Assembly (NCBI RefSeq): GCF_020184175.1
Contig: NC_065532.1
Location: 45,590,287-45,654,286 of the forward strand
Length of the DNA stretch: 64,000 bases
Direction: 5' to 3'
Origin: Aphis gossypii
Lineage: Eukaryota > Arthropoda > Insecta > Hemiptera > Aphididae
A model generated the notes under the pieces. It was not told where the DNA came from and searched no databases. It was given only the letters and a program-made list of their open reading frames with translations. A program made the position numbers and the translations under genes. Shown here piece after piece: positions 38,901-51,200 of this stretch. Numbering within the stretch: the first letter of the stretch is position 1; every line of letters begins with the position of its first letter.

Positions 38901-41900
38901 ATACCTATACCATGAAAATTCGATCCATTATTTTTTTTTCACGGCCTCAACAGTTTCATTTATCGAGTGTTCATTCACTGCCTATAGTGCTGTAGTTCCA
39001 TAAATACCTTTTTATTACAGTAGTTTATTTTTATTATTTCAACACTATGTCTACTACCATTGAGAATCTTTTTGCATTATTCTTTACGCGTGTGATATAG
39101 CTCATAAGTTACATAGATATTTTCCCAAACACCCAATGCTCAGCTTAGATACGGGATAACCTGATTTGGTTTCATATCGCTTTATATCCGTAGTCGGAAG
39201 CTTAGCCATAATGACTGTAATACTTATACCAATGATAATTTTAATACATATTAAAGTGTATTTTAATAGGCGCGCACATAATTCATGTACCAAATATATA
39301 CGAAAGTATTTTGGGATTGTGGTTTAATATTGAAACACACAAGTTTCGTTCTTCGTCGCCTAGTGGATAAATACGCCAAAATAGTTGTTATCTGTTGGTA
39401 CCCATTTGTTCTTATCGAATATCTAAACTATGCTAACGCACATTATAACGCTACTACGATATTTCGAATGATCAAGTTTAATGTATTTTATTTAAAACGT
39501 GTTCAGTACATCGCTCGTGGCAATGCGTACATGATTTGAATATAAAAACGGTATTTATTGAGATTTTACGAGTAAAACACAATGATTACTTATAATATAT
39601 ATGCACGTATAAATGTCTGTATGTGTATCTGAATGAACATATAAAATTTAATATTTTTTTATTATTAACCGTTATAATAATATTAGGACGTAGGTACCGA
39701 CGTAAACAACTTAAAAATGATGTGAAACTATTACAATGATAATCGTTTTAATTAACATAACAGTTGTATCCCTAAAGATTTTTAAATGTTTTTAAAACTA
39801 CTTACACTATATAATGTAACAATAATACAGTGTATTGTTATTATTTGATTTAAAACTTAAAATTATATGACCATTACTTCCAATTTCAGAACATAGGTGA
39901 TAGGTACCTAAATGAATATAAAAATTGTTATTAAATAATAATGGGCGTGATACTGGAATACAGTATAGGGCGTTGCATTACAACTATAATTATTTTCAAT
40001 AATTTAATATTATCACTTAGAATAGAATATTATTATTGTTATTGTTATAAAACATTTCAAAATAATAAATCATTGAATTAAAAAAAAACATTTTCTGAAT
40101 CTTTCTTTGATTATTTTTAACTGTGTGTATCTACTGAAATAGTTGAAACAATGTTTTAAAATTGTAAATTTTCATCAAAATAATTGATGGACTTCGTAAC
40201 TGATGACTGATGAGAAAAGATTTTTAAAATGTATTGAATGTAGAAACAACTACGAAGCGGTGATAGCCGCATGATAAATTACGTTGTATAAATAAAAACA
40301 ATTTCTTTTTAAATTAATCTAGAATTTACGTTATCGTGGGATATAGAAATGTTATCGCTACTTAATTGTTTTAAATTTTTTTGGAAAAAAAATTCACTTT
40401 CTAAAAAATATTTATAATATATAATTAACCTAGTAATAAAAAGTAATAATAACAAGGATTTGAAATACCTATACCTAATAATTATACACTTTAAAAGACA
40501 CATATTATTATATTATGATATTGATTGATTTCAGTTGGTCATCGTGATTTTCATATTTCAAATAAAATGTTCTTCAAAAATGTGTTTGGCTATGGAAAAT
40601 GTGCATTTTAAGAGTATATGAATGAGATTTAAATATTCAGCAGAGAAAACAGTGATAAAGTTCAAACTGAGGTTTCAGAAGAAAAGGAAAAATGTCGATT
40701 GCTTGAGACTTTCACCTCGCATGGCGGAGGACGAAGGCACACAGCATCCGAAGCCCTAGTGCTGCACAACCACATGTTTATTTAAACGATGCAATCACTG
40801 ACACATTGTTGGCTTCTGATGAATCAGCTGCTTCTCGTACGATGTATTATTATATATTATTGTAGAATTTTTTTTCTATTAATCGGCATTCATCGTGCAA
40901 ACAGTTTTTTCAGCGACCACAGAATACGTGTTATCGGATTGGAGGAGAGCAAACTTCTCCAAACACAATTTAATATAATGTTATTAAAACATATTATATT
41001 ACGTATTTACTTCAAATTGTATATATTATGTAGGTATTTTGCATAAGTATTATGTATTATTATTATGTTATATATCTGAGTCCAAGAGTCTTATATATTA
41101 TGTTTTTATAGATATATAGGTACACATATTTTATAACATGCACGTAGGTTCATATGATAATCAACCCTAGGTATGTATAGGTGACTAGGATATTAAAAAC
41201 TCAAACTTATACTAATCATTGATTTGAGATGAATCATGTAAAATATGGTGTTCTAAATGTTAACTTTTTACTTATAATATTATCATAAGTGAGTTTTGTA
41301 TGAGGTCGTATATTTTCTCGTTATGTTAATTTCCGTTAAATTATTTCAGATTATATGCACGGACATAAGTTGACAATATTCCGTAATTATTAGATTACGA
41401 CTTTTACAAGTACAAATTACAAACATTTAATTTAATTCTACTTACCTAACTGATACGTCGTCATTTTTTCTATTTCTTTTTTTTTAAACAAACAAAATTC
41501 CACAAAACGTTTTTATAAAACTTGTGAAAAAGATGATCTTGATAGAATTATCTGTAATTTTGGCAACATCATATTATATCATATTATAAGCGTAAATTTG
41601 ATTATAACTATTCAAAAATTTATTTTTGATAACTTCTAATTCGAGTAGAGGTTTTTTAAAAAATAATAATAAAATACTACGGAGTTATACTATATCTATA
41701 TATTTATTATATTTTATTATGTATAAATAAATTTAAATTTTAAAATTTTAGGTAAAACTGAAATTATTTTTTTCAATTAGATTTTTATACATATATATTT
41801 TTTTACACGACCTAACCATAGCGTGTATAATGTAACGTTTGCGAGTAAGCTATATAATATAAAAATTCTTTAAGGACAAAACAACGTTAGTCGGGTCAGC

Positions 41901-42517
41901 TAGTTCATTAAAAATTAACTCGGAAATTGTAAATTATTACACACTACGGGAGAGTATACAATTTGGATATTTAGCGGTGCAAATGGGAGCGAGAGTTTAA
42001 ATGGGCTTAGCCCCCCATATTTTATCAAGTCCCTCAAAACATGAGTAATATACTTAAACATACGTATTAACACATTTTATTGACTCTCTCGTAAAGTATA
42101 CTTTGCTTATAGAAATAATATCTGAAGCCTTGATGAGAATTTCGCGTATTTGCGTCAATGTGTCAAGTAGATAAATAAATTAAATAAGTATTTATAATTA
42201 ATGCCCGGAACTATATGAATTTGAAAATTTTTTTATTGAATTACCTATAATCCATATAATTCTGCATTATGATAAAATAATAATTAATACAAATATTAAC
42301 GACTTACAATATTTTAAATTAAAATAATATTTTATCCTAATTTCATAGTATTTAAAATTGAATTAATCATATTAAATCTAATACACAAGTATTGACTTAT
42401 TCCACAATCTACCATTTTGCGATTTATAAACTTTTTTTGTATTCTTGATAATTATTGTTTTATATAACCACGCATTTTTTATTTGCACCATTTGAATTTT
42501 CAATAAATACGAGAACA
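35962..42517. other. AT-rich DNA between the two family A elements
   Basis: No gene is supported. A GC-richer patch at 40,690-40,780 (tgagactttcacctcgcatggcggaggacgaaggc) has only short frames: a 12-codon ATGGCGGAGGAC frame on plus and a 37-codon frame on minus. Frames of 63-85 codons at 39.1-41.0 kb have no recognised motif. Confidence 0.45.
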
Positions 42518-44210
42518 TTTTAGATTCTGAACGAAGTGATGAATGTATTGATTTTACAATGGTGTGTGTTTTTTTTTTTTTTTTTGTTTTTGTGTCTGTG
42601 TACAGCATAACTAGTCGAAATAATGCTCCAATTTCAAACAATGGGGGTGGTTTCCGATGTAAAAGTGAATATCCTTGGTGCATTATAGAGGTAAAAAGTT
42701 AACATTTTCCAACAGTTTTCAAAAAAATCGAGAAAAACAAAAAAAAAATGACGGAAAAACGGCAATTTTTACGCAAAACCAGTTTTCGACCAAATCGATT
42801 TTTTTTTATGGTTGTATTTCAAAAACTAATTACTGAAAATACTTGAAATTTTCACCAAATGTTAATGTCAGTGGTATTCGTATATAGTTAAATTTTCAAA
42901 AAATTTTGACTTTTTTTGAGTTATTTATAGACCACTGAAATTTTCGATTTTTTTGAGAAATTTTTTTTAAAGTGTCGATAAAAAATTTTTGGATGACCAA
43001 AAAGTTTTGAAAATTAATACAAGGTTCCTTATGAGTTGTTTTTAATGTAGCTAAAAAAAATTAAAAATCGTTAGTCACAATTTTTTTTTATAAGCGTTTT
43101 TAGTTCAAATTTTTACGAAATTTGTCGAAAACGCGAAAATTTGCAAGTAATTTTAAAGTTGAAAAATCATAAAATTTTTTTCTTTTATAACTAAGTTTTG
43201 AAAATTTGGTACAAGGTTTTCCATACATTTTTCTTCAAATATCTGTAAAAAAAACTCTACCGGATTCAGACAAAAAATTTTTATGGGTGTTTGAAATTTA
43301 AATTTTTACAAAAACCGCGTTAAATAACAGTTTAGCCTCAAACGATTTTTGATATTTGTTATTATTCAAAAAGTATAAGTCGTAGATACTTGAAAATTTT
43401 ACCAGTTATTAAGATTCGCGTTTTCTTTACGTGATTTAAATTTCAAAATATTTTGACTTTTTTTGAGCTATTTATAGACAACTGAAATTTTCAATTTTTC
43501 TGAAAAAATATTTTTGAAGTGTCGATAAAATTTTTTTGGCCCTATCAAAATACTTGAAAATTTAATACAAAGTTCCTCATATGTTATTCTTATAGTGATT
43601 AAAAAATTATAAGAATACATAGGCACAATTTTTTTTTATTAGCATTTGAAGTTCAAATTTTGACGAAAATTCGTCAAAATTATGAATATTTGCGAAATAT
43701 TTGAAGTTGAAAAATCATAAAATTTTTTGTGTTTATAACTAAGGATTAAAAATACAACACTAAGTTTTCCATAAGTTTACCTTCAAGTATCTATAGAGAA
43801 AACTCGAAGCATCATTATAGGAAAAATTTTAAGTGCGTTTGAATTTTAAATTTTAACGAAATAGCGTAACGATAACGATTTATCCTCAAACGATTTTAAA
43901 TATTTGTTATTATTCAAAAAGTATAAGTCGTAGATACTTGAAAATTTTACCAGTTATTAAGATTCGCGTTTTCTTTACGTGATTTAATTTTCAAAATATT
44001 TTTTAATATAAGCTGGTTTTTTTAAACCACCTTTTTCACCAACCACTAGAAATTATATCCTAGGCTGACAAATCATCTTCGTTCAGAATCGTTTTTCGTA
44101 TACAATGATAACTATCATTGGATTCAAATTTAACACTCCTATAATATATAATAATGATCCATACGGCACCTAATGTACAGCAGAGCGGTACTCACTTGCC
44201 CGCTTTTTTT
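42518..44210 (+). mobile_element. noncoding interspersed element, family A, copy 2
   Basis: This copy shares both ends and most of the interior of copy 1 at 33,998. It is about 190 bases longer because it keeps more of a third internal unit: the string ttcaaaaagtataagtcgtag occurs near 43,366 and again near 43,914, about 548 bases apart. The inverted end motif lies near 44,073-44,090. There is no coding capacity. A 101-codon minus-strand frame overlapping its left end is an artefact of its T runs. Confidence 0.75.
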
Positions 44211-46393
44211 AATTGGAATTTAGCGATTAATATGTTTATTAAATGCACTAAGCGAGCAAGTGACGTGCGCACGTGGATTACCAAACAAAATAACTTACAT
44301 TTTGACTCAAACAAGTAAATAATGATTTACAGATATACAGTGACGAAAATTATGCATTTAAATTCTTTATCGGTCATTACCCATATTAAAAAAAAAAATA
44401 ATTTTTCTGGAGGAAATCACGTACTTTTATATTATCTCAGGTCTGTTTTTGGTATATATTCATACGCCTAAAAAAACTATTATACACATTACTTCAACGT
44501 TTACGATTTAATAAAAATAACTTGTGAATAAAATTACCAAACAAACAAAACTATGATTACATTTTTTAAATGCTTTATGATACTTACATTTAAATATATG
44601 ATATTTAAATCATTATAATAGGTATATTATATTATATTGAATATGATGGGTCTCACCTGCACATGGAAAATATGAAATTCCTACACGTTAAACATATTGC
44701 CTAGCAGGTAAAACATACATTTATTAGTTGCTACATCTTATACATAATGACTATTAACTAGTGTTAGTATTAGGATTTGTAAGATGTTTAGTTAATAATA
44801 TTAAATAGACTTCCAGTATAAATAGCTTACAATCGGTCTATATATTTCGAAAATTGTACCGTGATTAGACTACCTATAATAATAATATACGGAATGGCGA
44901 AAAGTTTCAAGTCCCTATAATTAATTGACATTAATTGACCTACTCAAAATCTAAAACATTATGTTAATTTATAATATAATACGGCTCTTTGACAATGTAA
45001 TTGATTTTATTTGAAATGTACCAGTAAGTATTTAAAATATGATTTATATTTTACTAGAGTCTTCTAAGTTGGGATTTATTGATGAACATTATTTAAAAAA
45101 TTAAATAGGTAAATAAATACATTTGTAATACATAATAATATGCACTTCTTGTGAGAATATTTTAAATAAATGTAGTCTAAAAAAAAAACAATTTTCTAGA
45201 CGACTTTATTTACAGACTTAAACTGTCTAATTTCGTCATGTAAACAATGTCATTTGCCAAAACTTCCTTTCAAGCATTTATACTTATTTAGTATAAATTG
45301 GGGGAAGACTGAAGTATCAACATAAATTAAATACGTTCTATTTAATACGAAAATAATGGTCATAAAATAATGTTCTTTTTGAAATGAAGCTATAAAGAAA
45401 AAAATTGGGTAAAGATTGAGGATATAATTTACTATAATGTGTTTAATTGTATTGTTTAGAAATAAATTTATATAATATAAATCATAATATCATAATATAT
45501 CATAAATAATATTAAAGACAATTTTTGGACGATAATAAATAGTAATAGTCATATAATCAAATAACACTTAGAGTAACGTATAATTATTGTTTAAAAGTTC
45601 ATAATAATACTATTTCTACGCAGGAGAAACTTGTACTAATTTACTTACATCGCAAGGAGGTATTATAGACTTATAGTAAGTTATAGCTACACCTAATGGA
45701 TAATAGCGAAATTGTATAATAAAGGATGAAAGGTGTTAATCTAACTCCGGTATTTGTTGGCTATAGACTACTCTTCGCACACCATTTATAGTTTAAAAAA
45801 CTCATAACTGCTATTGAATCATATACGTATATAATAATATATCTAAAGTTAAAGAAAATTATATTACACTTATATGTGATACACCTCGTTCATTTTATTT
45901 CAGGATGAAACATTGAACTTTTTAAGAGTAAATCAAGTTTTGGAGATAAGTGATTTCGCATAGTATGGTATATTAATATTGATGATTATGAAGTAAAATA
46001 ATTTATTTTTGGTATTAAAAGTAAAGACTTGATATTCATTTAATTTACTTGATGAGATAATGATTTACTGGATAACTATATTATTATATTGATTAGAATT
46101 TAGTATTTACAATATCAATGAAGGACGTAACCAGTAGATTTATGTGTGTACTAGCTGACAAATACTTACAGACGTATATAGTTACAACATATTTACCAAA
46201 ATACTAAGATTATCCAAATTACGTTATTCATTAATATGACGTTATATTATAATATATATATTAATATTAAAATCCTAAATAAATAACTAGGTAGTCATTA
46301 TTAATTTATTATTTTTAAATTAAGTGCATACACATAAATATTTATTAAAACCACGACAATTTCTATACATTGCAAAAAAAAAAATAATAAGGC
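44211..46393. other. AT-rich DNA left of duplication copy 1
   Basis: No gene, RNA or named repeat is seen. A short frame after an acceptor-like ttttatttcag near 45,900 (DETLNFLRVNQVLEISDFA, then stop) is possible as an exon but unsupported. Confidence 0.4.
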
Positions 46394-46708
46394 GGTCAAG
46401 TTGGTAACCCTGAATACATTCTTAAGGACCGGGGTATATCGAGAATTTATTGTAGGTATAATGATTTGAAAAACAATAAAAACATTCGTAGGTTTTTAAT
46501 AACAAAAACGTTTTTTATTATATTACATATGTTATTATTTAATTTTAACTATGCTGGCCAATATAATTTAGAAAATAAACAAAATAAATAAACAACAGTT
46601 TTAGAGCTTACTATTCGTCTCAAATCATTAACGCTTCACTTATGTTTTACAATACGAACAGTTCGTATATATTCTTATATAGTGTCTTTATAACTGATAT
46701 ATTCTACA

Positions 46709-47038
46709 ATGTCTGGAACAGTAATGTACACTCACAACAAATGGTGTCGATCGGTAATCGACAACCTCGATTTGGAAGTCGACCGCATTATACGCGTATT
46801 CGGACTACCGCAACCGACCGACGTTTTTTGGATCTATCGCAATAATTCGCGTAAGCTACACTTATCGTCGGAGATGCTGTCGATACAGCAGGAATGTCCA
46901 GAAACACACGAAACGTATGAAGACGTAGAAGACGGTTTGGAAAAACCACGCGGGTTCTGGCGAAGAACGAAAAAACGCTTGTCAGATATTTTCCGAGCGA
47001 TTTGTCGTTGCGAATGCTCTACGCTCCGCAAAAAATGA
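46709..47038 (+). CDS. hypothetical 109-aa basic protein, duplicated gene copy 1
   Basis: An ATG in good context (ctacaATGTCTGG) opens 109 codons, starting MSGTVMYTHNKWCRSVIDNL and ending in a basic, Cys-bearing tail (RAICRCECSTLRKK). The first half is mildly acidic and hydrophobic (DLEVDRIIRVFGLPQPTDVFW). The second half contains a motif EKPRGFWRRTKKRLSDIF, a likely amphipathic basic helix. There is no signal peptide or membrane span in this frame. GC content is well above its flanks, as expected of coding sequence. The C-terminal half (from about PTDVFW) is repeated once more downstream at 47,090 in degraded form. The second copy of the gene differs by only two codons. I do not recognise the family; a lineage-specific gene or the product of a mobile element is possible. 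It may be an exon of a larger spliced gene. Confidence 0.5.
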   Translation: MSGTVMYTHNKWCRSVIDNLDLEVDRIIRVFGLPQPTDVFWIYRNNSRKLHLSSEMLSIQQECPETHETYEDVEDGLEKPRGFWRRTKKRLSDIFRAICRCECSTLRKK

Positions 47039-47089
47039 GGAGTTTCTTTTGCGGCGCCGCTTTTATTATACAACCATCGAATGACCACA

Positions 47090-47374
47090 AACGGCCGACG
47101 TTTTTTGGATGTGTAAAAACCGTAAGCTACGCTTATCGTCGAAGACGCTGTCGATACAGCAAAAATGTCCAGAAATATACACGAAACGTATGAAAAAGAC
47201 GGTTTGAAAAAACCACGCGGGTTCTGGAGAAGAACGAAAAAACTCGTAATTCGAAAAAACGATTGTCAGATATTTTCCGAGCGATTTGTTGTTGCGGCTG
47301 TTCAAACGATGAGGAGTTTCTTTCGAGCCGCCGCCGGGACTTTCTTTCCATATTGTCTAATAAGTAAAAAATAG
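47090..47374 (+). pseudogene. frameshifted tandem copy of the C-terminal module (copy 1)
   Basis: About 277 bases after the PTDVFW segment of the 109-aa ORF the same DNA recurs: gccgacgttttttggat, then cttatcgtcg, then ctgtcgatacagca, then ccacgcgggttctgg. In the corresponding frame it reads ADVFWMCKNRKLRLSSKTLS and on to QQKCPE. An extra two bases then shift the frame, and the remaining motif (DGLKKPRGFWRRTKKL) is read in another frame. A short insertion of about 17 bases, containing a repeated tcgaaaaaac-like string, follows the motif. The 69-codon frame beginning at 47165 covers the shifted part. It is best read as a duplicated module that has lost its frame, although expression of the 69-aa product cannot be excluded. 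Confidence 0.6.
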
Positions 47375-47945
47375 TCATTGCAGTTTTTGCATATTATAAT
47401 AATATTCTTATTTGCTTAACTTAAAAGTGTTAATACATTTACCAATTTTTGAATGTGCGAAAACAGTGACAATATTTATATATATTTATATATAAATATA
47501 TAAAATATAGATTTATTGATGTGATCATTTGATAGTTTAACCTTTAATAATATTAAATTATGTGTATCGCGTATTTAGGTATTAATATCGATTATTGTTG
47601 TTTTGTTGTTGTTTATAAATTAAATAAAATGTTGTTTATATAAATAATTAATGTTGTTTTTTACATTAATCATACAAATAATTAGATATCTACCAGTTAT
47701 TAATTATATAATATAATTTAAATTTAAATGTACTTTTTTCAGAACTAAGTCAAAATGGTTGGATATTTTAATCTGCCTCAAAAAAAAAAAAAAAAATGTA
47801 ATTATTACAAAATAAAAATAAAAAAATGGTGGTCAACTGCGTTACGCCCCGTTGTATAGTAGGTAGGTATCGAATGGATCCCGGACATAGATTAAGTCAC
47901 TTTAATTGGGTGTGTTAAATTTTAATACAATATGATAAGTATTAT

Positions 47946-48255
47946 TGTATACAAAAAAACGATTCTGAACGGAGAATTTATTTTCCACTGGGTGGTGAAA
48001 AGGCATAGATAATATTATTATATACATAGATGGGACTAATAATCGTTGGGAACGTTAATATTCACCGGTGATTATTTCACGGATGAATATAAATTTTTAA
48101 TATTCATTTAATATGTTGACATTCACTAAAAACAGCAGTTATTATGTCAACATTTACCAATTGTCGTCATTCACCTTAACATAATATACAAAAAAACGAT
48201 TCTGAACAGAAATGATTTGTCAGCCGAGAATATATTTTCCACTGGGTGGTGAAAT
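47946..48255 (-). mobile_element. two end fragments of the family A element
   Basis: Two short blocks (about 47,946-48,000 and 48,186-48,255) each read tacaaaaaaacgattctgaac and then a 'ttttccactgggtggtgaaa' block. This is the inverse of the right-hand end of the family A element (caccaaccactagaaat, then gttcagaatcgtttttcgtata). The second block also retains 'atgatttgtcagcc'. They are separated by about 190 bases of unrelated AT-rich DNA and start about 25 bases after the end of duplication copy 1. Confidence 0.6.
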
Positions 48256-51200
48256 CAAAACCTTATTTACGAACTATAACACAACTACATAATACAGTAC
48301 ATTAATTTAGTATTTATGAATAGAATCGTTTATATTTTTAAAATTCAAATTCAAAATAATCAAACGATTACATTTGTAGTCTCTACTATGATACATTATT
48401 TCTGACGGCACTTTCTTGTTTGGTAACCATAGTCAATTTCTAAATATTTCATGTGGCATCTTTATAGACAGAAAATATGTCTAGGTAGTAGGTAGTACTT
48501 TGAAGAGGTATTTTTCCTTATTCTCGGTAGTTTCCTTTAGTGTAAGGATAGAGAGTAGATAACTTAAATTGAACTAAATTGAGCTCTACACAGAATGGTT
48601 TTTCGAGCGTAACCACTACACCACCTAGCTAGCTCTGAAATGACCAGAGTGCCGAAGCGAGACGAGTTGTACTTATTATACCAGTATCTACATTCACTAC
48701 AAAATCCGATTTTTCATTTCTCTTAATGTATAAAAGGGACGGTACTATAATAAATCCAGTTTACTGAACCTATATTTAGAATATTAAAATTATAACCAAT
48801 GAGTCCTCCCATCAGTCTACAATGTGCGTTTAATTTAAACCGAGAATGAAATATCTTCCACCGTAGCGAAACATAACATACATTCAAAGCAATAACGTAT
48901 AGTGTAATGTAATATTTTATTCCAGTTTGATTAATTAAATTTTAACTAATATTTTGTTCTGGTTATGTTGCATTATGATGTTGGCGTGCCAAGTTATCCA
49001 AGACTAATCGAGTTCTATGAAATTTTGAACTTGTAGAATGTTAAGGAGGTTTTGCACATGTTGAGACTTCGGAGTTCATCCAAATACCTCATTTCCTAGT
49101 AAATATTTTGTATTTATTTAAATTCGGTTTTACGGAATATGCTGATAATAGTAATTCTCTTATAGAGTCATTCTAATATTAATACAATACAACAATTTGT
49201 ATTTAGAAATTAAAAAAATCAAAATTGATAAATATATGTACATAAATAATAATAACTATAGAGACTATTTATACATAATATAGGCTATATGACTATATGT
49301 AAGCTATATAATATACTCTATTAGAAACAATCGACATTATTAATTACACCATAAACTTGACGATACGTAAATCGTTTCCAGAGTGTTTTTCCAGATCGTC
49401 AACACTTAATGTTTAGTACTTTCTTATTTCAAATCATGTTTATATTACTTATTTATATTAGTTAAAGCTAATTATTTGTTATTATTTTTTTAATCACTCT
49501 TTATTCAATGACATTGAATAATTATAAACTAATACGTAATATTTCTATGTTTAATAGTTCAGATGATATACAAACATGTAATTGTCTAATTGTCACTATA
49601 GCCGGTGAATACAAAGAAGACAATAGTGTGTAGAATTATAATTTTTAATGAAAGTTAAAAAAATGTATTAACTACTTTTTAACTAACCCAGTTAAGTTTT
49701 TTGAGTGTTAACATTAAAAGTTAACTATATATATTTATTTTCTTAAATATTTATAGTTAACGTGCAGTAATTTAACAGGAGGGAGCAATGGGATACCATA
49801 TATTTATCTCGCTGTTTCGCGATTCAAACAGGAAAAAAACACTCTTAATGTGGACTTAACTTTCCTAACTCAAGTTGGTATTTTATTATAATATAGTATA
49901 ACTGTAAAAGTATTTTATAGAATAGGTACAACTATATTTACAATCGTTTTTCGAAAGAATATTATTCCGTTGCCAGCAACATAATTTTAGCTAGGTACTA
50001 TATTAGGTACGGAATTAATAAATAATAAATGCGTTAGGCTTAATATAATATGATTATGGATATTATTATAGTGATGTGATGAATACGTATGGCGTATTCA
50101 GCACTTAATTAAATCACGATAATTCACCGGGGAGTTTTCATAATAGATAATAATTATGCCTAATGTTATTTTCGTTAGAAAACCATAAAGAGCACTAAAT
50201 TTTAATTTGTACAAGCGTTAATATCATTAAGCGTACGATTATTAAACATGCAATATTTAATAAAATAATATATAAGGTGATAATTTAACTTAAGATAATA
50301 ATTATTTAGAAGACTGTCGATTTTTAATTTGTATTGTTATTATTATTTACGATTCTTGCGCTTTAAAACGACAACATATATTTTTATATTTATTATATTG
50401 AATAATTACCATGTATCAAATTATAAACTTAAAATAGAATTTAAAAAAGGTTAATCGATTACGAGTGTTTAATATTTAGATGAGTGTATATTGTGTTAAA
50501 TACACACGGATAACCAGTTAAATACTAGTATTATTTTTCCACTATATACTCAGCTCATCAAAATTTACATACTTATAACTAATTAACTAATTAGAAATTA
50601 GATTTGTGATACTTAGCCCGAAAAAATCCATTAAAAAAATTATAACAATAAAAAAAGTAGAATATATTTTTAAAAGTGTTATAAATTTTTGAAATTGTAA
50701 GTGTCTTAAGCTTAAATGATAACGCTGTGTGTATAATATAGGTATTATGCATATGTCATATAGGTATTTTGAGAATGCTATTACATGGAAATCTGAGAAA
50801 ATGATAAGAAATGTACTAAAAATAATTTTAAAAATACTACTCATGATGACGAATTTAATCTATTTATGTATACCTAGTTAAAAAAAAATTGAATTTATAA
50901 CAATAGATACCTACCTAATAATTAACATTAATAAATGTCACTGTAAATATGCGATACATCATTTTAATGTTGTGGTTATAATATAAGTAAACTATTTGCT
51001 AAATTTATAACTTTAATTAATGTTTTATAATATTGTTGATCGCGTGTCATTAAAATGATTTTCAAAATTGAAAATTAATGATTGTAACAGTTTTAATCAG
51101 GGTCAAGATTTGTTTTAAGGCGTATCACTTTGATTAAATACTTAACGTTTTAATTAAAAAATTGAAAACATCTTTTAGGACATTATGTTAAAATTGTTAT

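Larger units (their letters stand above)
46394..47922 (+). repeat. 1.53-kb direct duplication, copy 1
   Basis: This segment is repeated in the same orientation at 56,529-58,058, at an offset of 10,135-10,136 bases. By eye I count only about ten single-base differences and one poly-A length change, i.e. roughly 99% identity. Similarity begins at GGTCAAGTTGGTAACCCTG and ends at GTGTTAAATTT; the flanks on both sides are unrelated. I see no inverted termini, no target-site duplication and no terminal poly-A tail, so it does not look like a standard DNA transposon, LINE or SINE. A segmental duplication by recombination or a gene-carrying element are both possible. Confidence 0.95.

Noticed and set aside
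40690..40800. GC-richer patch with an ATGGCGGAGGAC start
   Set aside because: The frame stops after 12 codons and no splice donor is evident.
42378..42683. 101-codon minus-strand ORF
   Set aside because: Lies over the left end and T run of a family A element; the poly-Lys segment is the complement of the T run.
46642..46845. 67-codon plus frame (and its twin at 56,777) overlapping the 109-aa ORF
   Set aside because: Different frame from the better ORF, only partly inside it, and no protein-like motif. It remains a possible upstream ORF.
46834..47378. Minus-strand ORFs of 79-84 codons opposite the duplicated gene (and twins at 56,969-57,513)
   Set aside because: These mirror the plus-strand coding composition. 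They repeat between units only because the DNA does.
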